A DNA stretch of 64,000 nt from Granulosicoccus sp036478595 (GTDB taxonomy: Bacteria; Pseudomonadota; Gammaproteobacteria; Granulosicoccales; Granulosicoccaceae): NCBI GenBank assembly GCA_036478595.1, contig JAZGEF010000018.1, positions 1 to 64,000 on the forward strand. Direction: 5' to 3'. This document shows positions 7,258 through 15,643 of the stretch, piece after piece. Within the stretch, counting starts at the first letter, position 1; the number at the start of each line of letters is the position of its first letter. A program made the translations under genes and the position numbers. Below the pieces are notes generated by a model that saw nothing but the letters and a program-made list of their open reading frames with translations, searched no databases and was not told where the DNA came from.

Positions 7258-9144
7258 ATGAAGTACAAAACTATAATTGAAGACGACATCGATATCCTAG
7301 TGTGTGGTGCAGGCCTGGGTGGTACTGGTGCCGCATTTGAAGCCAGGTATTGGGGTCAAGACAAAAAAATTGTCATTGCCGAAAAAGCCAACATTGATCG
7401 CTCCGGTGCTGTTGCCCAGGGGCTTTACGCCATTAACTGCTATATGGGCACGCGCTTTGGCGAGAACAACCCTGAAGATCACGTGCGTTATGCGCGTATC
7501 GATTTAATGGGCATGGTGCGTGAAGATCTGCTGTTTGATATGGCTCGTCACGTTGATTCAACCGTTCACCTGTTTGACGATTGGGGTCTGCCGCTTATGA
7601 AGAACCCTAAGACGGGCTCTTATCTGCGTGAAGGTCGCTGGCAGATCATGATTCATGGTGAGTCTTACAAACCGATCGTTGCAGACGCCGCCAAAAAATC
7701 AGCTGACCAAGTATTCAACCGTATTTGCGTTACTCATCTTTTGATGGATGATGCTAAAGAAAACCGCGTAGCGGGTGCGGTTGGTTTTAACGTACGTACA
7801 GGTAACTACCACGTATTCAAATCCAAGACTGTAGTTGTCGCTGCGGGCGGCGCGTCAAACATCTTTAAGCCGCGGTCAGTGGGTGAGGGTGCAGGTCGTG
7901 TTTGGTATGCACCTTGGTCTTCTGGTTCGGCTTATGGTTTGCTGATCAATGCCGGCGCCAAGATGACTCAGATGGAAAATCGCATCGTTCTTGCGCGTTT
8001 TAAAGATGGTTATGGCCCGGTTGGCGCGTACTTCTTGCATCTTAAAACTTACACCTGTAACGGCCAAGGGGAAGAGTACGAATCAAAGTGGTGGCCTTCG
8101 CTACAAGAGATTGTGGGTAAAGAGTACCTTGATCCTGAAGCGTCCCACTTGTCACATCGTCCTATTCCAACGTGCTTGCGTAACCATGCGTTCATCTCTG
8201 AAGTGAATGCTGGCCGCGGTCCAATTCACATGGTTACGATGGAAGCATTCCAAGATCCACACCTAGAAGAAATCGGGTGGCATAACTTCTTGGGTATGAC
8301 AGTTGGTCAGGCAGTACTTTGGGCATCAACTGATGTTGATCCAAAATATGAAAACCCAGAACTAACAACTTCTGAGCCATATGTAATGGGTTCACACGCT
8401 ACAGGGTGTGGCGCTTGGTGTTCTGGCCCTGAAGATCTTTCGCCGCCTGAGTACTACTGGGGCTATAACCGCATGACAACCGTTGAAGGATTATTTGGTG
8501 CGGGCGATGCCGTTGGTGGTACACCACATGCGTTCTCTTCAGGTTCATTCACTGAAGGCCGTATCGCTGCTAAAGCGGCGTGTAAATACATTGATGATGG
8601 CAAAGCTGAAGGCATTAAGGTATCGGAAGGTCAGATTGATCGTCGTAAGACTGAAATCTATAAGCCGATGGAAACTTACCGTGTTTTCCGTAACGAAATC
8701 ACAGCAGGTGATGTTAACCCTAACTACATCAACCCGCGTCAAGCACTCGATCGTTTGCAGAAACTGATGGACGAGTACGCTGGTGGTGTGACGGTTAGCT
8801 ATATGACTAACGAAAAGCTACTGCTTATCGGTTTGAAGAAGCTCAAATTGCTTGAAGAAGATCTTGAAAAGGTTGCTGCTGAAAACATTCATGAGCTTCT
8901 TCGTGCATGGGAAATCAAACATCGCCATTTGACGTCTGAAGCCGTGGTGCAACATACCTTGTTCCGCAAAGAAACTCGTTGGCCTGGTTACTACTACCGT
9001 GGTGATCACATGAAGGTTGATGATGCGAACTGGCATGTATTAACCGTTTCAAGGCGTGATCCGCAAACAGGCGAATACACTATGGAGAAAGCACCTTGCT
9101 ATCACCTGGTGGATGTCGACAAGAAAGAAACTGACGCTGCATAA
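7258..9144 (+). CDS. aprA: Adenylylsulfate reductase subunit alpha
   Basis: Catalytic flavoprotein of 628 residues, of the fumarate reductase/succinate dehydrogenase family. The dinucleotide-binding motif DILVCGAGLGGTGAAFEA begins near residue 12. FAD-contacting segments include EKANIDRSGAVAQGLYAINC and VVVAAGGASNIFKPRS. The region PTCLRNHAFISEVNAGRGPI and the C-terminal YYYRGDHMKVDD part are typical of AprA. In sulfur oxidisers the enzyme runs in reverse, joining sulfite and AMP into APS, which ATP sulfurylase then uses to make ATP. It is the last gene of aprMBA and is followed 14 bp later by a strong hairpin terminator. No sat or dsr genes appear in the window. Confidence 0.97.
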   Translation: MKYKTIIEDDIDILVCGAGLGGTGAAFEARYWGQDKKIVIAEKANIDRSGAVAQGLYAINCYMGTRFGENNPEDHVRYARIDLMGMVREDLLFDMARHVDSTVHLFDDWGLPLMKNPKTGSYLREGRWQIMIHGESYKPIVADAAKKSADQVFNRICVTHLLMDDAKENRVAGAVGFNVRTGNYHVFKSKTVVVAAGGASNIFKPRSVGEGAGRVWYAPWSSGSAYGLLINAGAKMTQMENRIVLARFKDGYGPVGAYFLHLKTYTCNGQGEEYESKWWPSLQEIVGKEYLDPEASHLSHRPIPTCLRNHAFISEVNAGRGPIHMVTMEAFQDPHLEEIGWHNFLGMTVGQAVLWASTDVDPKYENPELTTSEPYVMGSHATGCGAWCSGPEDLSPPEYYWGYNRMTTVEGLFGAGDAVGGTPHAFSSGSFTEGRIAAKAACKYIDDGKAEGIKVSEGQIDRRKTEIYKPMETYRVFRNEITAGDVNPNYINPRQALDRLQKLMDEYAGGVTVSYMTNEKLLLIGLKKLKLLEEDLEKVAAENIHELLRAWEIKHRHLTSEAVVQHTLFRKETRWPGYYYRGDHMKVDDANWHVLTVSRRDPQTGEYTMEKAPCYHLVDVDKKETDAA

Positions 9145-9158
9145 GCGCCATAGTACGG

Positions 9159-9190
9159 GAGCTGCCATCTGTCCTTGATGGCAGCTCTTT
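9159..9190 (+). terminator. Rho-independent terminator of aprMBA
   Basis: A perfect 11-bp stem, GAGCTGCCATC/GATGGCAGCTC, with a 7-nt loop and a short T-run (TTTAAT). It starts 15 nt after the aprA stop codon. It separates the apr operon from the following gene set, so those genes likely have their own promoter or depend on read-through. Confidence 0.85.
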
Positions 9191-9224
9191 AATCGTCTGA
9201 CCCTTAATCCCCGCAGAGCTGTAC

Positions 9225-9596
9225 ATGAATATTCTTGAGCATACAGACGAAGAGATAATCGCCATTGCCCATCCAATGTGGGATGACTTAATTAAATATT
9301 CCAATGAAGGTGAGTACGGGAAATTTATTCGTAAATTCTCCTATGAGCTGTTGTTTGGTCTTAACGAAATTGAGATTGGAAAACAGTTTGCCAAGAGTGA
9401 GCTCACCCGAAGCCTTGATCCAGGTTATGATTTTCTTGGTTTAATTCGCCGTGGTGAGCACATAACGGCCTTATATCGTATTCGCAGTACCAAAAAAGAA
9501 GGTGAGTGGTTAGGCCGTTTGGTGTTGGGTTATGGCAAAGCGAATAAAGAAAGTGAAGAAGAAGAGATACGCATTTTTGGTGCATCCATTTTTTAG
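9225..9596 (+). CDS. Conserved-looking hypothetical protein, 123 aa
   Basis: I do not recognise the family. The protein is soluble and acidic, with no signal peptide, membrane span or cysteine motif. An N-terminal amphipathic helix (TDEEIIAIAHPMWDDLIKYS) is followed by alternating strand-like segments (DFLGLIRRGEHITALYRIRS, EWLGRLVLGYGKANKESEEE). The mixture resembles small cystatin/NTF2-like folds, but this is only an impression. It starts 34 bp after the apr terminator and leads three co-directional genes (SlyD-like, TPR, 53-aa protein), so a joint function is likely. Protein-like composition and low stop density make it a credible gene. Confidence 0.7.
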   Translation: MNILEHTDEEIIAIAHPMWDDLIKYSNEGEYGKFIRKFSYELLFGLNEIEIGKQFAKSELTRSLDPGYDFLGLIRRGEHITALYRIRSTKKEGEWLGRLVLGYGKANKESEEEEIRIFGASIF

Positions 9597-9666
9597 ATTG
9601 TAGCTGCTTTTAGCAGCGTGAATAGGTAGCGTAAATAGCGGTATGAGCAGTGTGGGTGGTGATTGT

Positions 9667-10209
9667 ATGAGCGACATGAAGATGGAAGACCCAGTTGCCG
9701 ATGGCAAATTGGTAGAGCTGATGTACAAAGTCATTGACTCAAAAACTAAAAGTGTACTAACAGAAGTTGAATACCCGATTGGTTACATTCACGGCTTAAC
9801 TGAAATACTTGCCCCTCAGGTGACCGCCGAGATTGCAGGTAAATTACCTGGCGATATCATTGATGTGCCAATTGATTGCAACACCCTGTTTGGACCACGT
9901 GATGAATCGCTAGTAGTTACTGACCACATAGACAACGTGCCTGAAGAATATCGAGAAGTGGGTACATCCATATTAATGGAAAACGATGCTGGTAAAACCA
10001 AATCGTTTTTGGTTACAAGAGTTGACGAAAAGAGTGTCACCATCGATGGCAACAATCCGCTGTGTGGACGCGAGGTGGTTTTCAAATTGAATATTGTAAC
10101 CGTGCGCGATCCGACGGATGAAGAGGCAGAACATGGTGGCCCGCTTGGCGCTGATCCTGACATCAGCGAGATCGTCGGTAAGGGCCAAACCGTTAAACCT
10201 ATCTCGTAG
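9667..10209 (+). CDS. SlyD-like FKBP-type peptidyl-prolyl isomerase
   Basis: 180 residues from ATG 9667; an upstream ATG at 9643 lacks a ribosome site, whereas GGGTGGTG lies before 9667. The FKBP fold with inserted flap is recognisable: YPIGYIHGLTEILAPQVTAE, then AGKLPGDIIDVPIDCNTLFG, PRDESLV in the place of the usual YGERDPALV, VTIDGNNPLCGREVVFKLNI in the place of DGNHPLAGKTL, and the closing VRDPTDEEAEHGG. SlyD proteins are cytoplasmic chaperone/prolyl isomerases, often metal-binding. The C-terminal tail here has no histidine/cysteine-rich stretch, so nickel delivery is unlikely. Active-site aromatic residues are partly replaced, so chaperone activity may dominate. It lies between the 123-aa gene and the TPR gene. 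Confidence 0.8.
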   Translation: MSDMKMEDPVADGKLVELMYKVIDSKTKSVLTEVEYPIGYIHGLTEILAPQVTAEIAGKLPGDIIDVPIDCNTLFGPRDESLVVTDHIDNVPEEYREVGTSILMENDAGKTKSFLVTRVDEKSVTIDGNNPLCGREVVFKLNIVTVRDPTDEEAEHGGPLGADPDISEIVGKGQTVKPIS

Positions 10210-10227
10210 CTTATTGACGAAATCCCG

Positions 10228-11337
10228 ATGCCTCATCATATATATTCAGAAACTTTGTTAGCTCCGGGGCTGAAATCGGCTTTCCAGTGGCGCTATCAAA
10301 ATGATGGGCGAGGCTTATTAAAAATCATTGATCCTGAGTCGCCCGTTTATGGTGCATTAGGGCAGGCAATAGATCGTTTCGACAATACTGTTTTTGAACT
10401 AGCACTTAATAAGCCTTCACTGATTGAATGGGCTAACTCGCACAGCACCTTGCAAGATGCTGCTGATAGACGTGAATTACGCCTAGGCGGTGCCCATGTG
10501 TTCCAGCAGTCCATCGAATTGCTGCAGGGCATGCAGATGATGACAGATAGAATCGATGATCCACTCAGGCTTTCGGCCATCCACCACAATATTGGTGATG
10601 TGATGGGCTTTATTGGACAGCGTAGTGGCAGTGTGCATTTTCTAGAACAAGCTGCTTTGTCATATGAGCAAGCGCTTGAGATAAGAACCCAAGAAGCCAT
10701 GCCACTAGCGTGGGGGCAGACGACTTACAACTTTGGCTTGGTGATGCAAACCATTGGCTTACTTGAAGACGATACCCAGATGCTTAAGACAGCGCTGGAT
10801 TCGATAAAGCAGGCGGTAAACCATTTGCCTCGCAATGATGCACCAGAAGATTGGGCAGCAGCGATGAATAGCATTGGGATTTTACTGTATCAGCTCGGCA
10901 CACATCGCCGAGGGGCACGCACTTTAGAGCAAGCAGTGGTGGCGCTTCGTAATACGCTGAGTGAGCGTACAAGTGATAAGAACCCGATTGCATGGGCGAT
11001 TACTCAAAACAACCTTGCGGCTACGATGCAAGCGCTTGGGGAGCATGAAGAAGATATTGCTTCGTTGGAAGCCTCTATACCAATGTACGATGCCGTGCTA
11101 AAAGTGCTGGGTAGTGACAAATATCCGTTAGTAGGTTCAATGGTAGAAGCCAATAGAGCGTCAGCCATGAGTGCGTTGGCAGGTGAGTCTGATTATCTAG
11201 GCATGGCGGAAGCTGCTGTAGTTGAATTCGACAAAATAGAGAAGTTGTTTGATGGAACGGATTACGCGTGCTACCAAACAAATGCGCAGGAGCGATCGCA
11301 GCAAGCACAGGCGCTTGTTGCATCATTACAGGTGTAG
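10228..11337 (+). CDS. Tetratricopeptide-repeat protein
   Basis: 369 residues, almost wholly helical, with no signal peptide or transmembrane segment. Helix pairs with TPR spacing run from about residue 85 to the end, for example LSAIHHNIGDVMGFIGQRSG, AWGQTTYNFGLVMQTIGLLE, DWAAAMNSIGILLYQLGTHR and AWAITQNNLAATMQALGEHE. The A/W-x-x-x-x-N-x-G/L-x-x-x-x-x-G pattern repeats every 50 or so residues, longer than the classical 34, as in TPR_10/12-type arrays. Such proteins are scaffolds for complexes. It begins 18 bp after the SlyD-like gene and is followed by the 53-aa gene, suggesting a chaperone/assembly unit. The partner is unknown. Confidence 0.8.
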   Translation: MPHHIYSETLLAPGLKSAFQWRYQNDGRGLLKIIDPESPVYGALGQAIDRFDNTVFELALNKPSLIEWANSHSTLQDAADRRELRLGGAHVFQQSIELLQGMQMMTDRIDDPLRLSAIHHNIGDVMGFIGQRSGSVHFLEQAALSYEQALEIRTQEAMPLAWGQTTYNFGLVMQTIGLLEDDTQMLKTALDSIKQAVNHLPRNDAPEDWAAAMNSIGILLYQLGTHRRGARTLEQAVVALRNTLSERTSDKNPIAWAITQNNLAATMQALGEHEEDIASLEASIPMYDAVLKVLGSDKYPLVGSMVEANRASAMSALAGESDYLGMAEAAVVEFDKIEKLFDGTDYACYQTNAQERSQQAQALVASLQV

Positions 11338-11406
11338 TACTAAGCTGTAGATATCAGATTTACCCACTAATAAACAGACACTAGTTAAACCTAAGAGAGA
11401 ATTATT

Positions 11407-11568
11407 ATGAGTGAACCATCAAGCACACGACCTGTAGTGCCAGAAGGCAAAACTGAGTATATGACTACTCGCCAAATGAAACCTAATGACAAGGGCTTTG
11501 TTGGCTACCAAACTGAATGGAAAGAATTTCAGAAAGAAGTGCCCTACCAAACGCCTAAAAAGCCGTAA
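11407..11568 (+). CDS. Small 53-residue protein of unknown function
   Basis: The ATG at 11407 is preceded at good distance by AAGAGAG, and the 53 codons end in TAA. The product starts MSEPSSTRPVVPEGKTEYMT and ends YQTEWKEFQKEVPYQTPKKP. It is hydrophilic, rich in P, K, E, T and Y, with no cysteine, and probably extended or intrinsically disordered. It is the last gene of the co-directional set behind aprMBA and is followed by weak hairpins. I do not know a family. The ribosome site and protein-like composition argue that it is real; a comparative search would decide. Confidence 0.55.
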   Translation: MSEPSSTRPVVPEGKTEYMTTRQMKPNDKGFVGYQTEWKEFQKEVPYQTPKKP

Positions 11569-11610
11569 ACAATTACCCTCTCAATATATTTTATTGAGTA
11601 CTAGTAGTTG

Positions 11611-11655
11611 ATATTGGCTCTCGCTTAGGGCAAGCATCAATATGCTGGTATTTTT
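11611..11655 (+). terminator. Probable terminator after the 53-aa gene
   Basis: An outer stem ATATTG/CAATAT and an inner stem GCTT/AAGC, separated by an internal loop, are followed by GCTGGTATTTTTCT with a T-run. Just upstream, CTCAAT/ATTGAG (11580-11598) makes a second weak hairpin. The site lies between convergent gene sets. Confidence 0.4.
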
Positions 11656-11671
11656 CTGTGGGGAGAACACC

Positions 11672-11761
11672 GTGAAGCAAAAGTGCCTCGCTTCAGCGTT
11701 ATCGCTTTTGTTGTTGAGTGCACGTTGTGCTCATAGATCAATGTCCAGCAATACTGGTTGA
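11672..11761 (+). pseudogene. Possible signal-peptide remnant of a lost exported protein
   Basis: A GTG codon at 11672 follows GGGGAG at a suitable distance. The 29-residue frame (KQKCLASALSLLLLSARCAH and so on) looks like a complete signal peptide with a basic start, hydrophobic core and A-R-C-A region. It ends at a TGA after running 31 bp into the 3' end of the opposing EEP gene. Either it is a tiny exported peptide or, more likely, the front of a gene whose body has been deleted. Confidence 0.3.
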
Positions 11762-12564
11762 TGATCTGATGCATCAGTTTCTACATCAACTGTAACGTTA
11801 GTTGTTTTTCTTGCGGTAGCTTCAGTGGCTAGAAAGTAGTCCCTCACATGAGGCCCTTGCGGCCATTGAACACTGTCGAAGCAGCCGCAAGTGGGTTGTC
11901 GTTCTAAATTCTCATGACGAATTTGCATATCCCAACAGTCGTACCATTGCTCATTAATGATATGAGTCTTGAACTCATCAGAATCAGAATCAATGTTTAA
12001 ATCACCACAAAGTAATACGCCCTCTGCAGAGTCAGCATAGATATAGGGGCCAGATGCTCGTGCATCGTTGGTTTTGTTAATTTTAGAAATAATCTGATCT
12101 CGCAAATGGGTCAGGTCATTTAGTTGTGCTACTTGTTCCAGCATGGAGTGGAAAGCTAAATGTGTATTAAAAATGGCTATTCCCCGCTCACCAGCATCAA
12201 CTATTACTTCAGCCATCGTTCGCGTCATCTGCACCTCTCCAACAGCGGGGCTAGCTAAAATATGAGTGCGTGCGTTTTTGAGTAATGGCTTTTTTACTAG
12301 TGTTAAGTTTCCGAATTCACAACGTATGCCCGCAGCGTCTGGCACGCTAAATCCAGGCGCCCATATCACTTCAAAGCCAGTGAACTGTTTAGCAATAAGT
12401 GCTAATTGATCATTGGCATTAAGGCTAGGGATGTTTCTGGCGACTTCTTGAAGGCAAATAACATCAAGATCACCAAAGTTTTTTATCCGTTCGATAGTTC
12501 TATTTTTATCATAGTTGCCATCGCAACCTTGGGTGGCTTGAATGTTCCAAGTAAGAATTTTCAT
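11731..12564 (-). CDS. Endonuclease/exonuclease/phosphatase (EEP) family protein
   Basis: 277 residues from ATG 12564; a TTG nine bases upstream is less likely. The protein has the EEP/DNase I-like fold: ILTWNIQATQG at the N-terminus with the metal-site Asn, DVICLQEV with the metal-binding Glu near residue 38, LLCGDLNIDSDSDEF with the catalytic Asp/Asn near 190, and the terminal SDHQPVLLDIDL with the Asp-His pair. The family includes AP endonucleases, sphingomyelinases, inositol phosphatases and nonspecific nucleases. The compact size and lack of a signal peptide point to a cytoplasmic Mg2+-dependent phosphodiesterase; the substrate is not evident. It lies downstream of ggt, about 55 bp away on the same strand. 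Confidence 0.85.
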   Translation of the reverse strand: MKILTWNIQATQGCDGNYDKNRTIERIKNFGDLDVICLQEVARNIPSLNANDQLALIAKQFTGFEVIWAPGFSVPDAAGIRCEFGNLTLVKKPLLKNARTHILASPAVGEVQMTRTMAEVIVDAGERGIAIFNTHLAFHSMLEQVAQLNDLTHLRDQIISKINKTNDARASGPYIYADSAEGVLLCGDLNIDSDSDEFKTHIINEQWYDCWDMQIRHENLERQPTCGCFDSVQWPQGPHVRDYFLATEATARKTTNVTVDVETDASDHQPVLLDIDL

Positions 12565-12620
12565 GTTAAGCAACTTATCCTTAACATTTTCATTACTCCC
12601 TCCACGGATCCCTGCAGAGT

Positions 12621-14318
12621 TTACCTACCCATGGCAACACCTTCGCGTCTTGGGTCAGCAGCGCCAAGAAGTTTGCCATGCTTTAACATAATCGCGTGCA
12701 ATCCTGAGTTAAGTGCCCGAGCATTTACTTCATGCCCCAGAGCTTCTAATGGCCCCTGAAGCTCGGCGGCTTGTGAGCCTTCCTCCAAGTCAGTTTTACC
12801 GTTACGGTTCACAATGTGGCCCATATCGAGTGCGCTCTGCGGGCTCATGTTCCAGTCGAGCATCGCAATAAGCGATTGGGTTACGTAGTTGATTATTCGA
12901 GAGCCGCCTGGTGAGCCAGTGAGTAAGTAGGGTTGGCCGTTGCGCAACACAATTGTAGGCGACATAGATGAACGTGGCCGTTTGCCTCCCTCGACACGAT
13001 TCGCGACAGGTTTGCCGTCACGCTCTGGTGTAAAGGAGAAGTCAGTAAGTTCATTGTTTAATAAGAACCCACCACTCATTACTCTAGAGCCAAATCCAGA
13101 TTCTATGGTGGTAGTCATTGATACCTGATTACCATAACGATCGGAGATAACGAAATGTGATGTGCCAGGGCGTTCGATTTGTGTGTCGGGCGATAACAAT
13201 TGCGCTTCATCCCATGGTGGATTTCCAGCCTCGGCTTTAGCCATGGCTTTGGACAGGTCAATCAGTGCTGCTCGTTCTGCAAGGTATTTGCGGTTAAGTA
13301 ATCCTTCGGGCATGTCCACAAAATCAGAGTCAGCCATGTACATGCCGCGATCGGCATAGGCAAGCTTAGCGGCTTCGATATACAAGTGCCAAGCTTCAAC
13401 GCTATCACCCATGGCCGGAATATCGTGATTAGATAGTATTGTGAGTATTTGCCCCATGGTTAACCCACCAGAGGTTGGTGGCCCCATGCCGCAGATTTCA
13501 TATTCTCGATAATCAAAGCATACGGGCTCACGTTTGATAACTTCATATGACGCCATATCTGCCATTGTTAATTGGCCGGTATTGGTGTCGGTCTTTACTG
13601 CATCCACAATGCCTTGTGCAATTATGCCCTCATAGAACGGTGTTGATCCATATTCGGCGATGCGCTTTAGTGTTTCTGCGAAGGCTGGGTTCTTTAGGGT
13701 GCTACCTGCCGTTCTTGCTGAGCCGTCTTCATTGAAAAAATAAGCTCTCGTGGTGTCAAAATTAGTTAGACCGCGCTCGGAGGCAGCTTCAATTGCCTCG
13801 GATAATTTTGATGAGACAACAAAACCCTTTTCAGCCGAATCGATTGCAGGTTTTATTAAAGATTTCCATGGCGCCAGGCCGTGTTCAGCATGGGCAACTT
13901 CCAATAATTTAAGTGTGCCAGGCACACCGACTGATAATCCGCCGGTACGTGCGTCTGGCCATTTCATCGGCTTGCCATCTTTGCCAAAAAAGTATTCAGG
14001 AGTAGCTGAACTTGGTGCTTTTTCGCGGCCATCATAGGTGAGTAGCTTGTTTGCTGATGCATCCCAAAAGAGTAGAAACGCGCCACCGCCAATGCCGGAT
14101 GATTCTGGTTCGACCAGATTTAGAACAAGTTGGACGGCGACTGCCGCATCGATGGCAGTTCCTCCAGCTTCCAGTACATCCAGGCCTGCTTGAGACGCTA
14201 AAGGGTTGGCAGCAGAGACCATATGAACTGTCCCGACTACCGTTCCATCTTGCTGCATTGAATCGGCATAAATTGCAGGTGCAACAAGTAACAAGCTAAA
14301 TAGGTAGAGGTGTTTCAT
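12621..14318 (-). CDS. ggt: Gamma-glutamyltransferase
   Basis: 565-residue precursor from ATG 14318, which begins a signal peptide (MKHLYLFSLLLVAPAIYADS). An upstream in-frame ATG at 14369 would bury that signal. The enzyme is periplasmic and hydrolyses or transfers the gamma-glutamyl group of glutathione. The large-subunit signature EPESSGIGGGAFLLFWDA is present near residue 70. The autocleavage site with the nucleophile Thr is in RPGTSHFVISDRYGNQVSMT near residue 380. The glycine-rich oxyanion region GGKRPRSSMSPTIVLRNG and the C-terminal GSPGGSRIINYVTQ are typical of the small subunit. A role in glutathione or gamma-glutamyl-compound scavenging is expected. The 300-plus bp upstream hold an IS66 remnant. 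Confidence 0.95.
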   Translation of the reverse strand: MKHLYLFSLLLVAPAIYADSMQQDGTVVGTVHMVSAANPLASQAGLDVLEAGGTAIDAAVAVQLVLNLVEPESSGIGGGAFLLFWDASANKLLTYDGREKAPSSATPEYFFGKDGKPMKWPDARTGGLSVGVPGTLKLLEVAHAEHGLAPWKSLIKPAIDSAEKGFVVSSKLSEAIEAASERGLTNFDTTRAYFFNEDGSARTAGSTLKNPAFAETLKRIAEYGSTPFYEGIIAQGIVDAVKTDTNTGQLTMADMASYEVIKREPVCFDYREYEICGMGPPTSGGLTMGQILTILSNHDIPAMGDSVEAWHLYIEAAKLAYADRGMYMADSDFVDMPEGLLNRKYLAERAALIDLSKAMAKAEAGNPPWDEAQLLSPDTQIERPGTSHFVISDRYGNQVSMTTTIESGFGSRVMSGGFLLNNELTDFSFTPERDGKPVANRVEGGKRPRSSMSPTIVLRNGQPYLLTGSPGGSRIINYVTQSLIAMLDWNMSPQSALDMGHIVNRNGKTDLEEGSQAAELQGPLEALGHEVNARALNSGLHAIMLKHGKLLGAADPRREGVAMGR

Positions 14319-14428
14319 ATGAAGTCTCTCGTTAGTGGATTGGTTCAACTTAACACAGAGTGCCGCCACGCTAAAAGCTGGCGTACTATGTGCCAGAAGC
14401 CAGTTGAAAAACTGGCGCTGATAAACTG

Positions 14429-14660
14429 ATGCTTAGGCCCCAGCCGGAGTGCGGCACGATTTACCTGTACCGCAAACCAGTTGATATGCCCATTATGGCA
14501 ACGTTTCTATAAAAGAAAGTCGTGGTTATTTGCTAACTCGGTAGCCGGAATGCCAGCGCAAATTTATATGGCCTGGTGGAGACGGCTAAAGCCAACAAGC
14601 ATGAGCTCTATGCTTATATCAAACAGGTGTTGACAGAGTTGCCTGCAGCAAAGACATTAA
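14429..14660 (+). pseudogene. IS66-family element scar (TnpB N-terminus joined to transposase C-terminus)
   Basis: The ATG at 14429 opens with PECGTIYLYRKPVDM, matching the start of the IS66 accessory protein TnpB (the usual ...YL-R-PVDMRK-I-GL). After about 25 codons the match ends. From about 14511 the reading is KRKSWLFANSVAGM, then after a one-base frameshift ASANLYGLVETAKAN and KHELYAYIKQVLTELPAAKT, the conserved C-terminus of the IS66 transposase. Everything between, including the DDE catalytic core, is gone. This is an internally deleted, inactive IS66 copy of about 230 bp. I did not identify terminal inverted repeats or a target duplication. Confidence 0.75.
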
Positions 14661-14699
14661 TCCGTTTTTTAGCTGTGACATTTTCAGATTATATTAGTG

Positions 14700-14769
14700 T
14701 GATCTCATCTACACCAAGGGCCGTACCCCCGGCCCCATTCCAGAGCCGGGGCAATTCTGGTTTAAAGGA
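14700..14769. other. GC-rich hairpin downstream of the amino-acid ABC operon
   Basis: CCCCGGC and GCCGGGG (about 14729-14754) pair around an 11-nt loop. It sits immediately beyond the stop codon of the substrate-binding-protein gene, so it may stabilise or end that transcript. No T-run is present on either strand, so a classical terminator is not supported. Confidence 0.35.
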
Positions 14770-15609
14770 CTAATCGTTGAACAACAGCTCGCGTTGAATG
14801 ACAGGTGATGCTTTAGGATCCAAACCGTATTCTTTCAGAAATTCTTCGTACCAGGTCTGTGTACGTCCCGTTTCGTAGTAATAGAAAATAGTATGGCTGA
14901 CCCAGTCACGAAAAGTTTTATCCGCTTCGCGCCGTACAGCTATTGATGATGGAGAGCTAAATGCTGGGGTTGGAATAACAAGCTGGCCCTTGCCGAATTT
15001 CTTGCGGGCCGCTAACAGTGGAGGATGAAATAAGGACACTGCGTCAACCCTTCCTGACTGAAACGCTGCCAGCGCTGCACCATTATCCGGGAACCGTTGA
15101 ATGTCTGCATCGGGTATGGTGCGTGTCAGAAACGCATCCATGCTCGTAGCCTGTGGCACAGCGACTTTGACATCGGACTTGTTTAAATCTTCCCATGTAG
15201 ATACCTCCATGTCATCCTTGGCGAGCACGGCCAGAGAAATATACAACAGTGGCTGGAACGGATAGTCCACAACCATGGCTCGTTTAGGTGTCGCGTCTAG
15301 AAACATCATATCGATCTTGTTGGCTTGCAACGCAGCTATGGCGGTTGCCCAGGTTACTTCCACCGGGACCATCTCTACGTCAAGATCTTTGGCCATGGCT
15401 TTACCAACAGACACAATCAAACCGCTGTCCCATTCTCCGCTGGTAGGGTTTTTAGAATACCAGGGTGGTGCCTGGGTAACGCCCATACGCAGTTTTCCAC
15501 TGGACTGGATGGTCTCCCAGGTTGAAGCTGCGTGGGCTGGTAGGCTGCCCAGCACCGTGAATAAAATCAATGAAATAAATCCAGTTTGCAATTTTTTTAG
15601 CACATACAT
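14770..15609 (-). CDS. Polar amino-acid ABC transporter substrate-binding protein
   Basis: 279-residue precursor with a signal peptide ending at SLPAHAAS. The mature protein is a type II periplasmic binding protein (SBP_bac_3). The opening strand is TIQSSGKLRMGVTQAPPWYS; the ligand-site region WATAIAALQANKIDMMFLDA and the hinge segment DYPFQPLLYISLAVLAKDDM follow. A second-domain segment, PQATSMDAFLTRTIPDADIQ, carries family contacts. It is the last gene of a four-gene minus-strand operon with the ATPase and two permeases. The ligand is probably a polar amino acid or related zwitterion. The neighbouring choline sulfatase, transcribed divergently, raises the possibility of choline-O-sulfate or another osmolyte, but this is inference. 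Confidence 0.88.
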   Translation of the reverse strand: MYVLKKLQTGFISLILFTVLGSLPAHAASTWETIQSSGKLRMGVTQAPPWYSKNPTSGEWDSGLIVSVGKAMAKDLDVEMVPVEVTWATAIAALQANKIDMMFLDATPKRAMVVDYPFQPLLYISLAVLAKDDMEVSTWEDLNKSDVKVAVPQATSMDAFLTRTIPDADIQRFPDNGAALAAFQSGRVDAVSLFHPPLLAARKKFGKGQLVIPTPAFSSPSSIAVRREADKTFRDWVSHTIFYYYETGRTQTWYEEFLKEYGLDPKASPVIQRELLFND

Positions 15610-15643
15610 AATTTCTCATTCCTCATTTTTTATCTACGCCCTT

